From Rhodococcus sp. Z13 (lineage in GTDB: Bacteria > Actinomycetota > Actinomycetes > Mycobacteriales > Mycobacteriaceae), in contig NZ_CP107551.1 in NCBI RefSeq assembly GCF_025837095.1, positions 124,001 to 188,000 of the forward strand: a DNA stretch of 64,000 bases, given 5' to 3'. A program made the translations under genes and the position numbers. Below the pieces are notes generated by a model that saw only the letters and a list, made by a program, of their open reading frames with translations, was not told the origin of the DNA and searched no databases. Numbering within the stretch: position 1 is the first letter of the stretch; each line of letters begins with the position of its first letter. This document shows, piece after piece, positions 51,634-63,310 of this stretch.

Positions 51634-53694
51634 TTACGGCGCAGGCGCCGCTTCGGGCGCAGGGGCACCCTCGGGTGCGGGCCCTGCGACGTCGGCAGGC
51701 TGATCCTGCGCCTGGTCGTAGGAGTCGTCGTAGGCGCGCAGCACCTTCGTGACGACACCCGTGACCTCGTTGAAGATCAGCGAGCCGAACTCGAAGTCCG
51801 AACGCCAGCCGTCCGGAACCCGGTACTCGTCGCTGGTGGGCAACCCCAGCTCACCAGCGTCGAGTCCGTCCTTTTCCCACGCCTTGTAGATCTCGCCGAG
51901 CACCGACCACGTTCCGCCGTTGGGGGAGGTGTAGATGGCGCCGTTGACGAACTTGACGTGTTCGAAGCCGCTTCTGATGGTGGGCAGGATCGAGGTGAGA
52001 GCCTGCCCGAGACGTCCGAGCTCACCGCCCTCGGCGAACCACTTCTGGACCAGCGGGTGGTCGGAGAAACTGATCAGCTGGTCGAGAATCCTGCCGGCGT
52101 CCGCCGACCCGGAGGACAGGGCGCCGAGGTCGACGCCCGGGATGTTCGGCAGCGGTGTCGAGGGCGCCGGGTTGGACGGGTTCGACGGCTGCGGGTTGGA
52201 GGGCTGCGGGTTCGAGGGCGCCGGAGCGACCCCGCCCTTCGCCGCCGCTGCGGCGATGTCGCGGATCCGGTTCATCTGCCCGTACACGCCGTTGCCCGGG
52301 CAGGTGGTGTTGCCCACGTCGCGGTGCGCGAAGATGATCGGCAGGTCCACCCACTGTCCCTGCGGGATGAAGGTGTAGGACGTGCCCTCCGAGTACATGC
52401 GGGTCTTGCCCTTGGGATCGAGACCGGCCTTGGCCAGACGCCATCCGAGGAACTTGCCGACCGCGTCGATCGCGGCGTCGGACGCACCCTGGTTCGAGTA
52501 GTCACCCATGATCGCGATGCCGTGGGTGTTCTCGTTGAAGCCACCGGTGTGGGCGCCCTGGACGGGACGGTCGAGACCGCCGTAACGACCCTCGAAGACC
52601 TGGCCGTACTTGTCGACCAGGGTGTTGTAGCCGATGTCGCACCAGTTGAGGGTCCGGGCGTGGTAGGCGTAGATCCCTCGCACGATCCCGGCGGATTCGG
52701 CCTTGGAGTAGTTGTTGGTGCCGGCGGTGTGGTGCACGACCGCGCCGCCGAGGGAGTCGTCGTAGGTCGGCCGCGAGCAGCGCATGCTCTCGTCGGCGCC
52801 CCACTCGGCGCGGGTGATGACCTTCAGACCCGTGTTGCCGATCGGGGTGGCGATGTCCGCGAGCTTCGAGTCGTTCTCGCTGGTGCCGGGGGTGATCAGC
52901 ACGGCGCTGACCTCCTCGGCCGCCGCCTGCAGCGCCTCCTGGGTGCGCAGCGGGCGTGACGATGCGGCAGGCACGTAGCCGAGCTCGGGAGCGTCGGCGC
53001 CCGGTGCGGCGATCGGCGCGGGAGCCTCGTCGACCGGGGCGGGTGCTCCGGGGGCGGGGGCGACGGGTGCCTCGGGTGCTTCGGGAGCCGGCGCGGCGGG
53101 CGCCTCGGGAGCTTCGGCGCCGGCGAGGTTCGGCTCGGGAGCCGGACGCGGCGTGAGCAGGACCTGCACGGCGCGGGTGAGGCCGACGTAGATCGGCTCG
53201 GTGCCGGTGCGTGTGCCGGGCGGGATGTCCTGGTTGTCGGGCAGGATCGGCTCGGTGGCGGTCCACGGGCCCCAGCTGCCGTCGTCGTTCCTGGCGCGGA
53301 TCAGCGCGTCGGTGGCCGCGATGTCGTCGGCGGCGAGTGCGACCATGCTGAACGGAGTCTCCTGCGTGAGCTCCTTGACGATCGCGCCGACCTGCGGCAA
53401 CGGGTTGCCGCCCGGGTCGGGTGCCGTGGTGATCTGCGGCAACCCGTCGACGATCTCCTTGAGGCTGAGATCGGGCAGGTTCAGGCCGGTCAGCTCTTCG
53501 AGCGGCAGGACGATGTCGGGCACCGAGGCGAGCACGATCTCGGCGATCTCGGTCGCAACGGCGTTCACCGAGTCGTTGGCCGGGCGCACTTCGGTCGAGT
53601 CGGTGGACAGTCCGGAGACTGCGAACGGCGTCGCTACGGCCAGGGCGGCAACTGCACCCAGGACGATCGACGGCTTGGGGCGGCGATGCGGCAC
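51634..53694 (-). CDS. PGRP-domain N-acetylmuramoyl-L-alanine amidase with LGFP repeats
   Basis: A 686-residue exported protein. A signal peptide (about 8-28) is followed by a region with Ala/Pro/Glu repeats (about 180-235). The peptidoglycan-recognition amidase domain starts at VITRAEWGADE with AVVHHTAGTNNYS, giving the zinc ligands and catalytic residues, and ends near the DVGNTTCPG segment. Then follow an NPQPS-type linker and a C-terminal LGFP-type module (GLPTSDEYRVPDGW). It cuts the stem peptide off muramic acid. It corresponds to Rv3811 (csp) by order. It diverges from the SpoIID gene. Confidence 0.92.
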   Translation of the reverse strand: MPHRRPKPSIVLGAVAALAVATPFAVSGLSTDSTEVRPANDSVNAVATEIAEIVLASVPDIVLPLEELTGLNLPDLSLKEIVDGLPQITTAPDPGGNPLPQVGAIVKELTQETPFSMVALAADDIAATDALIRARNDDGSWGPWTATEPILPDNQDIPPGTRTGTEPIYVGLTRAVQVLLTPRPAPEPNLAGAEAPEAPAAPAPEAPEAPVAPAPGAPAPVDEAPAPIAAPGADAPELGYVPAASSRPLRTQEALQAAAEEVSAVLITPGTSENDSKLADIATPIGNTGLKVITRAEWGADESMRCSRPTYDDSLGGAVVHHTAGTNNYSKAESAGIVRGIYAYHARTLNWCDIGYNTLVDKYGQVFEGRYGGLDRPVQGAHTGGFNENTHGIAIMGDYSNQGASDAAIDAVGKFLGWRLAKAGLDPKGKTRMYSEGTSYTFIPQGQWVDLPIIFAHRDVGNTTCPGNGVYGQMNRIRDIAAAAAKGGVAPAPSNPQPSNPQPSNPSNPAPSTPLPNIPGVDLGALSSGSADAGRILDQLISFSDHPLVQKWFAEGGELGRLGQALTSILPTIRSGFEHVKFVNGAIYTSPNGGTWSVLGEIYKAWEKDGLDAGELGLPTSDEYRVPDGWRSDFEFGSLIFNEVTGVVTKVLRAYDDSYDQAQDQPADVAGPAPEGAPAPEAAPAP

Positions 53695-53972
53695 TGTCAG
53701 CTTCTCCCTGTCATCTCTGCACGGTCACGGACGGATTCCGAACCTTCCGGATCGTCCCTCACGCACCGCTTCCGTAGGTCGGATCGGCCGCGAAGTTGTT
53801 GTAACGGATGTTTCTCGTGTTGCTTCTGTGACATTTGTTGCCACCGTCCGTCACTCTTGTCACACTAGACGCTGAAAACCTTAAGCCTCAACCTGAGCTT
53901 GAGGATTAGTCGAAATTGTCCGTTATCGCGGATCACGAGTTCGCGCCGAAGCGACAACGAGGGAGCAACGTC
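53695..53972. promoter_or_regulatory. Divergent control region of amidase and SpoIID genes
   Basis: These 278 bases carry no gene. CCTCAA (53886-53891) and TTGAGG (53899-53904) form a 6-7-6 dyad. The area 53790-53870 is clearly AT-richer, as expected for promoters; no -10/-35 pair could be fixed. Confidence 0.45.
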
Positions 53973-55529
53973 ATGGCACGACAGTCCATCGGGCGCAGAG
54001 GCAGGATCCGTCGACGACGCCTCATCGTCGGCCGGCCGCTCCGCAACGGATGGCGACCGTCCGTCGCCCGGGCCGCCGCCATCGGACTCGCACCCGCGTT
54101 GCTGGTCGGGGCAGGTATCGGCGCCTTCGTGCACTCCGCACCGGACACCCCCGACGTCGTGCAGGCGGTGTCGGCCGACACCCCCTTCACCTTCACCGGG
54201 TACGGCCACGGCCACGGCCGCGGCATGGGGCAGTGGGGTGCCTACGGCTACGCACAGGACGGCTGGACCGCCGAGCGCATCATCGCCCACTACTACGGCG
54301 GCACCGAACTCGGCTCGGTCGAGGACCAGATGATCGCCGTCCGGCTCGTCGGCCGTGACGACAAGACCCTCGACGTCTACTCCGACTCCGGCCTGAACGT
54401 CGGCGGCGAGTTCGTCCCGGCCGGGCAGGCCGTCCACCTGACGCCCACCGAGGACGGTGGCGCGAACGTTGTTGTCACCGAGGGTTGCAGCGGCGCGACC
54501 GTGGCGCAGCGCCACGCCGACCTGCCCTGGGTCGATCCCGTCGACCTCGGTGAGGACCGCCCGTTCGAGGAGCACCTGACCTTCTGCTCCGACGACAAGA
54601 CCTACCGCGGCGCCCTCGGCATCGTGCTCGACAACGGCGCCTACCGCACCGTCAACCGGTTGCACGTCGAGGACTACCTGCGCAGCGTCGTCCCCGCCGA
54701 GGCACTGCCGAGCTGGGCGGACTCCGGCGGAGCCGAGGCGCTGCGCGCCCAGGCCATCGCCGCGCGCTCCTACGCCCTGGCCGAGAAGCGCCACGAACTG
54801 TGGCAGACCTGCGACACCACCGACTGCCAGGTCTACGCCGGTTCCGGAGCAGAGGACCCGCGCACCGACGACGGTGTGCGCACCACCCGCGGCACGGTCC
54901 TGATGAAGAACGGCGAGGTCGTGCGCAGCGAGTTCTCCGCATCCACGGGTGGCTACACCGCCGGCGGCATCTTCCCGCCGGTCGAGGACGCGGGCGACCG
55001 CGTCGCCCCCAACCACCAGTGGGCCAAGACCCTCACCGCGGGGGAGATCGGCAGCAAGTTCGGCGTCGGTGAACTACAGGCCTTCGAGATCATCGGCCGC
55101 AACCAGCTGGGGCCGGACGGTGGCCGCGTGACCCGCGTCCGCGTCGTCGGTTCCGACCGGACCATCGAGACCACCGGTGCCGAGGCCCGCACCACGCTGG
55201 GCCTGCGCTCCGACTGGTTCACCGTCAAGGAGGGCGTCGACGAGACGGTGCCGGAGATCACCCCGGCACCCGAGCCCGGGCCCGAGGTCGTCGCCGACCC
55301 GTTCGGCAGCGGCAGCGGCACCTCGCCCATCGAGCAGGCCTATCTGGAACTCGGCGGCGTCGAGAGCGTGCTCGGCAAGCCGATCGGCCCCGAGCTCATG
55401 CTCCCCGACGAGCGCGGCAAGTTCCGGATCTTCACCGGAGGCGCCATCGTGTGGACGCCGGAGCTCGGCGCCCAGGTCATCGACGCGAGCTTCCTGAAGG
55501 ACTGGTTCTCCACCGGTAGCGCCGAGTAA
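53973..55529 (+). CDS. SpoIID/LytB-domain wall protein with LGFP repeat
   Basis: A 518-residue exported protein. A basic N-terminus and one hydrophobic segment (about 33-53) anchor or export it. GHGRGMGQWGAYGYAQ begins the SpoIID domain. RTVNRLHVEDYLRSVVPAEALPSW is split here as LHVEDYLRSVVPAE, followed by EALRAQAIAARSYAL and STGGYTA, all SpoIID signatures. The end has an LGFP-like module (LGGVESVLGKPIGPELMLPDERG). SpoIID is a lytic transglycosylase that needs glycan stripped of peptide. The ATG at 53973 has GAGGGAG upstream; an earlier in-frame start at 53916 lacks one. Confidence 0.88.
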   Translation: MARQSIGRRGRIRRRRLIVGRPLRNGWRPSVARAAAIGLAPALLVGAGIGAFVHSAPDTPDVVQAVSADTPFTFTGYGHGHGRGMGQWGAYGYAQDGWTAERIIAHYYGGTELGSVEDQMIAVRLVGRDDKTLDVYSDSGLNVGGEFVPAGQAVHLTPTEDGGANVVVTEGCSGATVAQRHADLPWVDPVDLGEDRPFEEHLTFCSDDKTYRGALGIVLDNGAYRTVNRLHVEDYLRSVVPAEALPSWADSGGAEALRAQAIAARSYALAEKRHELWQTCDTTDCQVYAGSGAEDPRTDDGVRTTRGTVLMKNGEVVRSEFSASTGGYTAGGIFPPVEDAGDRVAPNHQWAKTLTAGEIGSKFGVGELQAFEIIGRNQLGPDGGRVTRVRVVGSDRTIETTGAEARTTLGLRSDWFTVKEGVDETVPEITPAPEPGPEVVADPFGSGSGTSPIEQAYLELGGVESVLGKPIGPELMLPDERGKFRIFTGGAIVWTPELGAQVIDASFLKDWFSTGSAE

Positions 55530-55550
55530 CCGGACCCCGCGAGCCGCAGC

Positions 55551-55580
55551 GGCCGGTCACCCCGTCGGGGGTGACCGGCC
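55551..55580 (+). terminator. Hairpin after the SpoIID gene
   Basis: A perfect 13-bp stem (GGCCGGTCACCCC at 55551-55563, complement at 55568-55580) with a GTCG loop follows the stop by 21 nt. Confidence 0.8.
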
Positions 55581-55610
55581 GCCCTCGTTCCCGGCCCTTC
55601 CGAGAAGACG

Positions 55611-55636
55611 TTGACATTGACGCAACGTCAAGATGC
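55611..55636 (+). promoter_or_regulatory. MerR/TipA-type operator
   Basis: TTGACG-CAA-CGTCAA at 55617-55631 is a perfect dyad preceded by an overlapping TTGACA (55611-55616). A -35-like TTGACA followed by a dyad in the spacer is the classical MerR-type arrangement, so the gene is probably self-activated. Confidence 0.65.
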
Positions 55637-55669
55637 ACGCTGGTGACAGCCGAACGGAAGAGGTGGGAC

Positions 55670-56428
55670 GTGCCCCGCGAATGGTCCATCCAGCAACTGG
55701 CACGCGCGGCCGGCGTCACCAGCCGCACCCTGCGGCACTACGGCGACGTCGGGGTGCTGCGCCCGAGCCGCACCGCCGGCAGCAACGGCATGCGCTTCTA
55801 CGACGAGGACGCCCTCGTCCGGCTCCAGCGCATCCTGCTGCTCCGCGATCTCGGGTTGTCGCTGCCCCTGATCCGGGACGTACTCACCGGTCACGACGAC
55901 ACCGTGAGCGCCCTGCGCACCCACCTCGACCTGCTCGAACACGAGCGCCGGCAGCTGGACCGCCGCATCGCCGCGGTCCGCACCACCCTGACGAAGACGG
56001 AGAGAGGGGAGGACCTCATGGCGGACGAGGTGTTCGACGGGTTCGACCACACGCAGTACCGCGACGAGGTGATCGAGCGGTGGGGGAAGGAGGCCTACGA
56101 CAGCGGTGACCGCTGGTGGCGCGGTATGGGCGACGACGAGCGCCGCGACTGGACGGCCGACGTCCGGCGGCTGAACGACGACTGGACCGCCGCCGCGCGG
56201 TCCGGTGTCGACCCGGCCGGCCCCGAGGCGCAGGAACTGGCGCGTCGCCATGTCGAATGGCTCACGTCCGTGCCCGGCACACCCGCCCACGGCGCGAGGG
56301 GGAAGGGGTGCCGCGAGTACGTGCTGGCCCTGGCCGACATGTACGTCGAGGACGAGCGGTTCGCCGCCAACTACGGCGGCCGCGAGGGCGCGGAATTCGT
56401 CCGCGCCGCGCTGCGGCACCACGTGTGA
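55670..56428 (+). CDS. TipA-like MerR regulator with TipAS drug-binding domain
   Basis: A 252-residue regulator, the same length as TipAL of Streptomyces (253). The N-terminal MerR helix-turn-helix is WSIQQLARAAGVTSRTLRHYGDVGVLRP (split as WSIQQLARAAGVTSRTLRHY), with a dimerising coiled coil about 75-110. The C-terminal TipAS domain contains FDGFDHTQYRDEV and GCREYVLALADMYVEDERF. TipAS binds thiopeptide antibiotics. GTG at 55670 has GAGG 6 nt upstream; an upstream GTG at 55643 lies in frame but has no good site. Confidence 0.88.
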   Translation: MPREWSIQQLARAAGVTSRTLRHYGDVGVLRPSRTAGSNGMRFYDEDALVRLQRILLLRDLGLSLPLIRDVLTGHDDTVSALRTHLDLLEHERRQLDRRIAAVRTTLTKTERGEDLMADEVFDGFDHTQYRDEVIERWGKEAYDSGDRWWRGMGDDERRDWTADVRRLNDDWTAAARSGVDPAGPEAQELARRHVEWLTSVPGTPAHGARGKGCREYVLALADMYVEDERFAANYGGREGAEFVRAALRHHV

Positions 56429-56447
56429 TCGCGGGTTCCGGTTGTGA

Positions 56448-59630
<3,183 letters not shown>

Positions 59631-59653
<23 letters not shown>

Positions 59654-60197
59654 CAGCACCGGTGCGCCCGCACGTCACTGGAAGAGCACCGATACCGAGG
59701 TCCGTGTGCTGCAGACGGTGCAGGCCACCGTCGGTGCCGTGCCCGCCGCGACGAAGATCGCCCGCGGCATGTCGCACTTCGGTGAGCACGCTCTCGGCTG
59801 GATGGCCGTCGGTGGTCTCGGTGCGCTCCTCGACCGCCCGCGGCGGCGGCAGTGGGCGGGTGTGGCCGTCGGTGCGTTCGGTGCGCACGCGGCGTCCGTG
59901 GTGATCAAGCGGGTGGTGCGCCGCCCGCGGCCCGACGACCCGACCGTGCAGGTCAACGTGTCGACGCCGAGCCGGCTGAGCTTCCCGTCCTCGCACGTGA
60001 CGTCCACGACCGCGGCGGCCGTGCTGCTCGCCCGGACGACGGGGCTACCCTTTCCGGCGGTACTCGTGCCGCCCATGATGCTGTCGCGCCTCGTGCTGGG
60101 TGTGCACTACCCGACGGATGTCCTGGCCGGCGCGGCGCTGGGCGCGGCGTCTGCGGCAGTCGTGGTGCAGGCCGAGAAGAAGTGGGGAGATCGATGA
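59631..60197 (+). CDS. PAP2 phosphatase of decaprenylphosphoryl-arabinose synthesis
   Basis: A 188-residue membrane phosphatase with the three PAP2 motifs: KRVVRRPRPDDP, SFPSSHVTSTTA and RLVLGVHYPTD. In this locus the enzyme is assigned to removing the 5-phosphate from decaprenylphosphoryl-5-phosphoribose (as Rv3807c). It overlaps glfT2 by 23 bases and the next gene by 4. Confidence 0.92.
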
Positions 60198-61099
60198 GCG
60201 AGGAGGCGGCGCCCCTCAAGGAAGCGCCCAAGAGCCTGGCCGGGGGCATCGTCAAGGCGGTGCGCCCGCGCCAATGGGTGAAGAACGTCCTGGTGCTCGC
60301 GGCACCGATGGCGGCCGGTTCGGTCACCGACGTGGACGTGCTGCTGCCCGTCGCGCTCGCGTTCGTCGTGTTCTGCATGGCCGCGTCCGGCATCTATCTG
60401 GTCAACGACGCGATGGACGTCGAGGCCGACCGCGCGCACCCCACCAAGCGGTTCCGGCCCATCGCTGCCGGTGTGCTGCCGGTGCGCCTCGCCTACATCC
60501 TGGCGGTGGTGCTGCTCGCCGGCTCGATCGCCCTGTCGTTCCTGGCGAACTGGCAGCTCGCGGTGGTCATGGCGGTCTACATCGCCATCCAGCTGGCCTA
60601 CTGCTTCGGGCTCAAGCACCAGGCGGTGCTCGACATCTGCATCGTCTCGTCGGGCTTCCTCATCCGCGCCATCGCCGGTGGTGTGGCCGCGGAGATCCCG
60701 CTGTCGCAGTGGTTCCTGCTGATCATGGCGTTCGGGTCGCTGTTCATGGCGGCCGGCAAGCGCTACGCCGAGCTGCGCCTCGCGACCCGCACGGGCGCGA
60801 AGATCCGCAAGTCGCTCGAGTACTACACGGAGACCTACCTGCGGTTCGTGTGGACCGTGGCCGCCACCGCGGTGGTGCTCTGCTACGGCCTGTGGGCGTT
60901 CGAACAGGACAACGTCGCCGGCTCCAACTGGTACGCGATCTCGATGATCCCGTTCGTCATCGCCATCCTCCGCTACGCGGTGGACGTCGACGGCGGTGAG
61001 GCCGGGGAGCCCGAGGAGATCGCGCTGAAGGACCGGGTACTGCAGTTGCTCGCCATCGTGTGGATCCTGGTGGTCGGCGGTGCTGTCTACCTCTTCTGA
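60194..61099 (+). CDS. ubiA: Decaprenyl-phosphate phosphoribosyltransferase (UbiA family)
   Basis: A 301-residue membrane prenyltransferase (302 in M. tuberculosis Rv3806c). The Asp motif is LVNDAMDVEADRAHP (NDxxDxxxD), with the second region in YCFGLKHQAVLDICIV. It joins phosphoribosyl pyrophosphate to decaprenyl phosphate, the first step to the arabinose donor. About nine helices. The start overlaps the PAP2 stop by 4 bases. Confidence 0.95.
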   Translation: MSEEAAPLKEAPKSLAGGIVKAVRPRQWVKNVLVLAAPMAAGSVTDVDVLLPVALAFVVFCMAASGIYLVNDAMDVEADRAHPTKRFRPIAAGVLPVRLAYILAVVLLAGSIALSFLANWQLAVVMAVYIAIQLAYCFGLKHQAVLDICIVSSGFLIRAIAGGVAAEIPLSQWFLLIMAFGSLFMAAGKRYAELRLATRTGAKIRKSLEYYTETYLRFVWTVAATAVVLCYGLWAFEQDNVAGSNWYAISMIPFVIAILRYAVDVDGGEAGEPEEIALKDRVLQLLAIVWILVVGGAVYLF

Positions 61100-63032
61100 C
61101 GTCGTGGACGGCGTCGACGACACGCAGGCCGGACCGTCCCGAACGGTCCGGCCTCCTCGCCGTGACCGCCTCGCGACCGGGGTGTTCGCGGGTGGGGTGG
61201 TCGTCGCCGCCCTCCTGATGTTCTGGGGAGCGTGGGAGCGGCGCTGGATCGCCGACGACGGGCTCATCGTGCTGCGCACGGTGCGGAACCTGCTCGCCGG
61301 CAACGGCCCGGTCTTCAACGCGGGCGAACGCGTCGAGGCCAACACCTCCACGCTGTGGACGTACATCGTCTACGCGGGGGGCTGGCTCACCGGAGTTCGC
61401 CTCGAATACGTGGTGCTCGGCATCGCCCTGTTCCTGTCGACCGCCGCGATCGTGCTCGCGATGCTCGGCACGGCCCGCCTGTACCGGTGGCGGATGCGCA
61501 CGGCGACGGGAACGTTGCTGCTGCTCCCGGCCGGTGTCCTCGTCTACATCGCGGTGCCGCCCGCCCGCGACTTCGCCACCTCGGGTCTCGAGTCCTGTCT
61601 GGTGGTCTGCTGGCTGGCCCTGTTGTGGCTGCTCATGCTGCGCTGGGCCGTGCCCGATCCGGAGGGGGGTCCGCTGCCGGGCACCGCGCAGATCCTCGCG
61701 ACGGCCTTCGTCGCCGGTCTCGGCCCGCTCGTGCGCCCGGAACTGGCGATCGTCGCGGTGCTGGCGCTGGCGATGCTGTTCTTCGCCCGCGGCCTGGACC
61801 TGCGGGTGCGGGTCGCGATGGTCGCCGTGGCCGGTGCCGTGCCGGTGGCCTACCAGATCTGGCGCATGGGCTACTACGGCCTGCCCTATCCCAACACCGC
61901 CGTCGCGAAGGATGCGGGCGGCGCGAAGTGGGCCCAGGGCTTCGAGTATCTCGGCAACCTGGTCTCCCCGTACCTGCTGTGGCTGCCGCTGCTGTTCCTC
62001 GTCGTGCTGGTCGCGGCGGTGCTCGTCACCACCCGCGACGCCGCGTCCCGTCTCGTCCCGGCCGAGGGCCGGCCCCGGGACGTGCGCGGTCTGCTCGGCT
62101 GGGGGCAGACGCTGCTGCGCACCCCCACCGCGGTGGTCCTGCTGTTCCTCGGCTCGGGTCTGCTGCTCGCGCTGTACTCGCTGCGCGTGGGCGGCGACTT
62201 CATGCACGGTCGCGTCCTGCTGCCGCCGCTGTTCTGCCTGCTGCTGCCCGTCGCCGTCGTGCCGGTGCCGCTGCCGGACCGTGCCGTGCTCGGGAACAAC
62301 CGGCCCACGCAGCTCGCCGGGGGGCTGGGTGTGCTGTGGCTGGCCACCGTCGTGTGGGCGTTCTTCGCGGCGAACACCACCGGTATGACCGAGGGCGCCG
62401 TGGTGGGCCGCTCCGGCATCGTCGACGAGCGTGCCTTCTACGTCCTCAACACCGGGCACGCCCATCCGATCCGCGCCGAGGACTATCTCGACTACCCGCG
62501 GATGCGGGCGATGGTCGAGGCCATCGCGAACACCCCGAACGGGGGTCTGCTGCTGCCCACGCCGGCCTTCGACGCGTGGGACGTCGTGCCTCCGCCCGAG
62601 CCCATCCCGCCCGGGGGAGCGGGGCACACCGTCTTCTTCCTCAATCTGGGCATGACGAGCATGAACACGGGCCTGGACGTGCGGGTCGTCGACCAGATGG
62701 GTCTGGCCTATCCGCTGGCGGCGCACACCGAGCGTCTCGAGGACGGCCGCATCGGGCACGACAAGATCCTGTATCCCGACTGGGCGGTCGCCGACTCGGG
62801 CATGGTCGACGTGCATCCCTGGATGCCCGCCTATCTGGACGAGGAGTGGGTCGCGAAGGCGAAGGCCGCGCTGACCTGTCCCGAGACGCGGGAGTTGCTG
62901 GACTCGTCGAGCGCCGAGCTGACCTGGCCGCTGTTCAAGCGGAACCTCCGCAAGGCCTTCGAGTACGCCGGTTACCGGATCGACCGGGTGCCGGAGTACG
63001 AGATCCAGCGGTGCGATCTGGAGATGCCGTAG
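61080..63032 (+). CDS. aftB: Terminal arabinofuranosyltransferase AftB
   Basis: A 650-residue GT-C membrane enzyme. The catalytic Asp pair is in RRWIADDGL (Asp59/60) after the first helix, and about ten helices precede a C-terminal extracytoplasmic domain. It adds the terminal beta-1,2 arabinofuranose to arabinan, where mycolates attach. It overlaps ubiA by 20 bases. A later GTG in frame (61104) is an alternative start. Confidence 0.95.
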   Translation: MLSTSSDVVDGVDDTQAGPSRTVRPPRRDRLATGVFAGGVVVAALLMFWGAWERRWIADDGLIVLRTVRNLLAGNGPVFNAGERVEANTSTLWTYIVYAGGWLTGVRLEYVVLGIALFLSTAAIVLAMLGTARLYRWRMRTATGTLLLLPAGVLVYIAVPPARDFATSGLESCLVVCWLALLWLLMLRWAVPDPEGGPLPGTAQILATAFVAGLGPLVRPELAIVAVLALAMLFFARGLDLRVRVAMVAVAGAVPVAYQIWRMGYYGLPYPNTAVAKDAGGAKWAQGFEYLGNLVSPYLLWLPLLFLVVLVAAVLVTTRDAASRLVPAEGRPRDVRGLLGWGQTLLRTPTAVVLLFLGSGLLLALYSLRVGGDFMHGRVLLPPLFCLLLPVAVVPVPLPDRAVLGNNRPTQLAGGLGVLWLATVVWAFFAANTTGMTEGAVVGRSGIVDERAFYVLNTGHAHPIRAEDYLDYPRMRAMVEAIANTPNGGLLLPTPAFDAWDVVPPPEPIPPGGAGHTVFFLNLGMTSMNTGLDVRVVDQMGLAYPLAAHTERLEDGRIGHDKILYPDWAVADSGMVDVHPWMPAYLDEEWVAKAKAALTCPETRELLDSSSAELTWPLFKRNLRKAFEYAGYRIDRVPEYEIQRCDLEMP

Positions 63033-63310
63033 CCCGTCGGGCGGGGCCGGGACAGGAAGATCGAATGGACCCCCACAGAAGATCTCGATAGGATCACGGC
63101 TCATCACGGATGTGTAACTTTCCGGCGCCGTCACCTTGACCTGAAGGTCGCGATGGGCTCGAGACCTGAGGAATCGAGGTTTGTCAGAGATCACGCTGTC
63201 CTCTACAGTTTTGACCGCAGTGTGACTTGGGGCGGCCTTCCGCGGCCGTCATCGCCGGGTAACGGGGGACGCGAACGCGGACGCCGCAGACGAGAAAGAG
63301 AGCATTGTTC
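63033..63310. promoter_or_regulatory. Leader of the antigen 85 gene
   Basis: No gene lies in these 278 bases. ACCTT-GACCTG-AAGGT at 63133-63148 is a 5-6-5 dyad. AGAGAG before the ATG is a weak ribosome binding site. The gene is therefore probably transcribed apart from the aftB operon. Confidence 0.45.
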
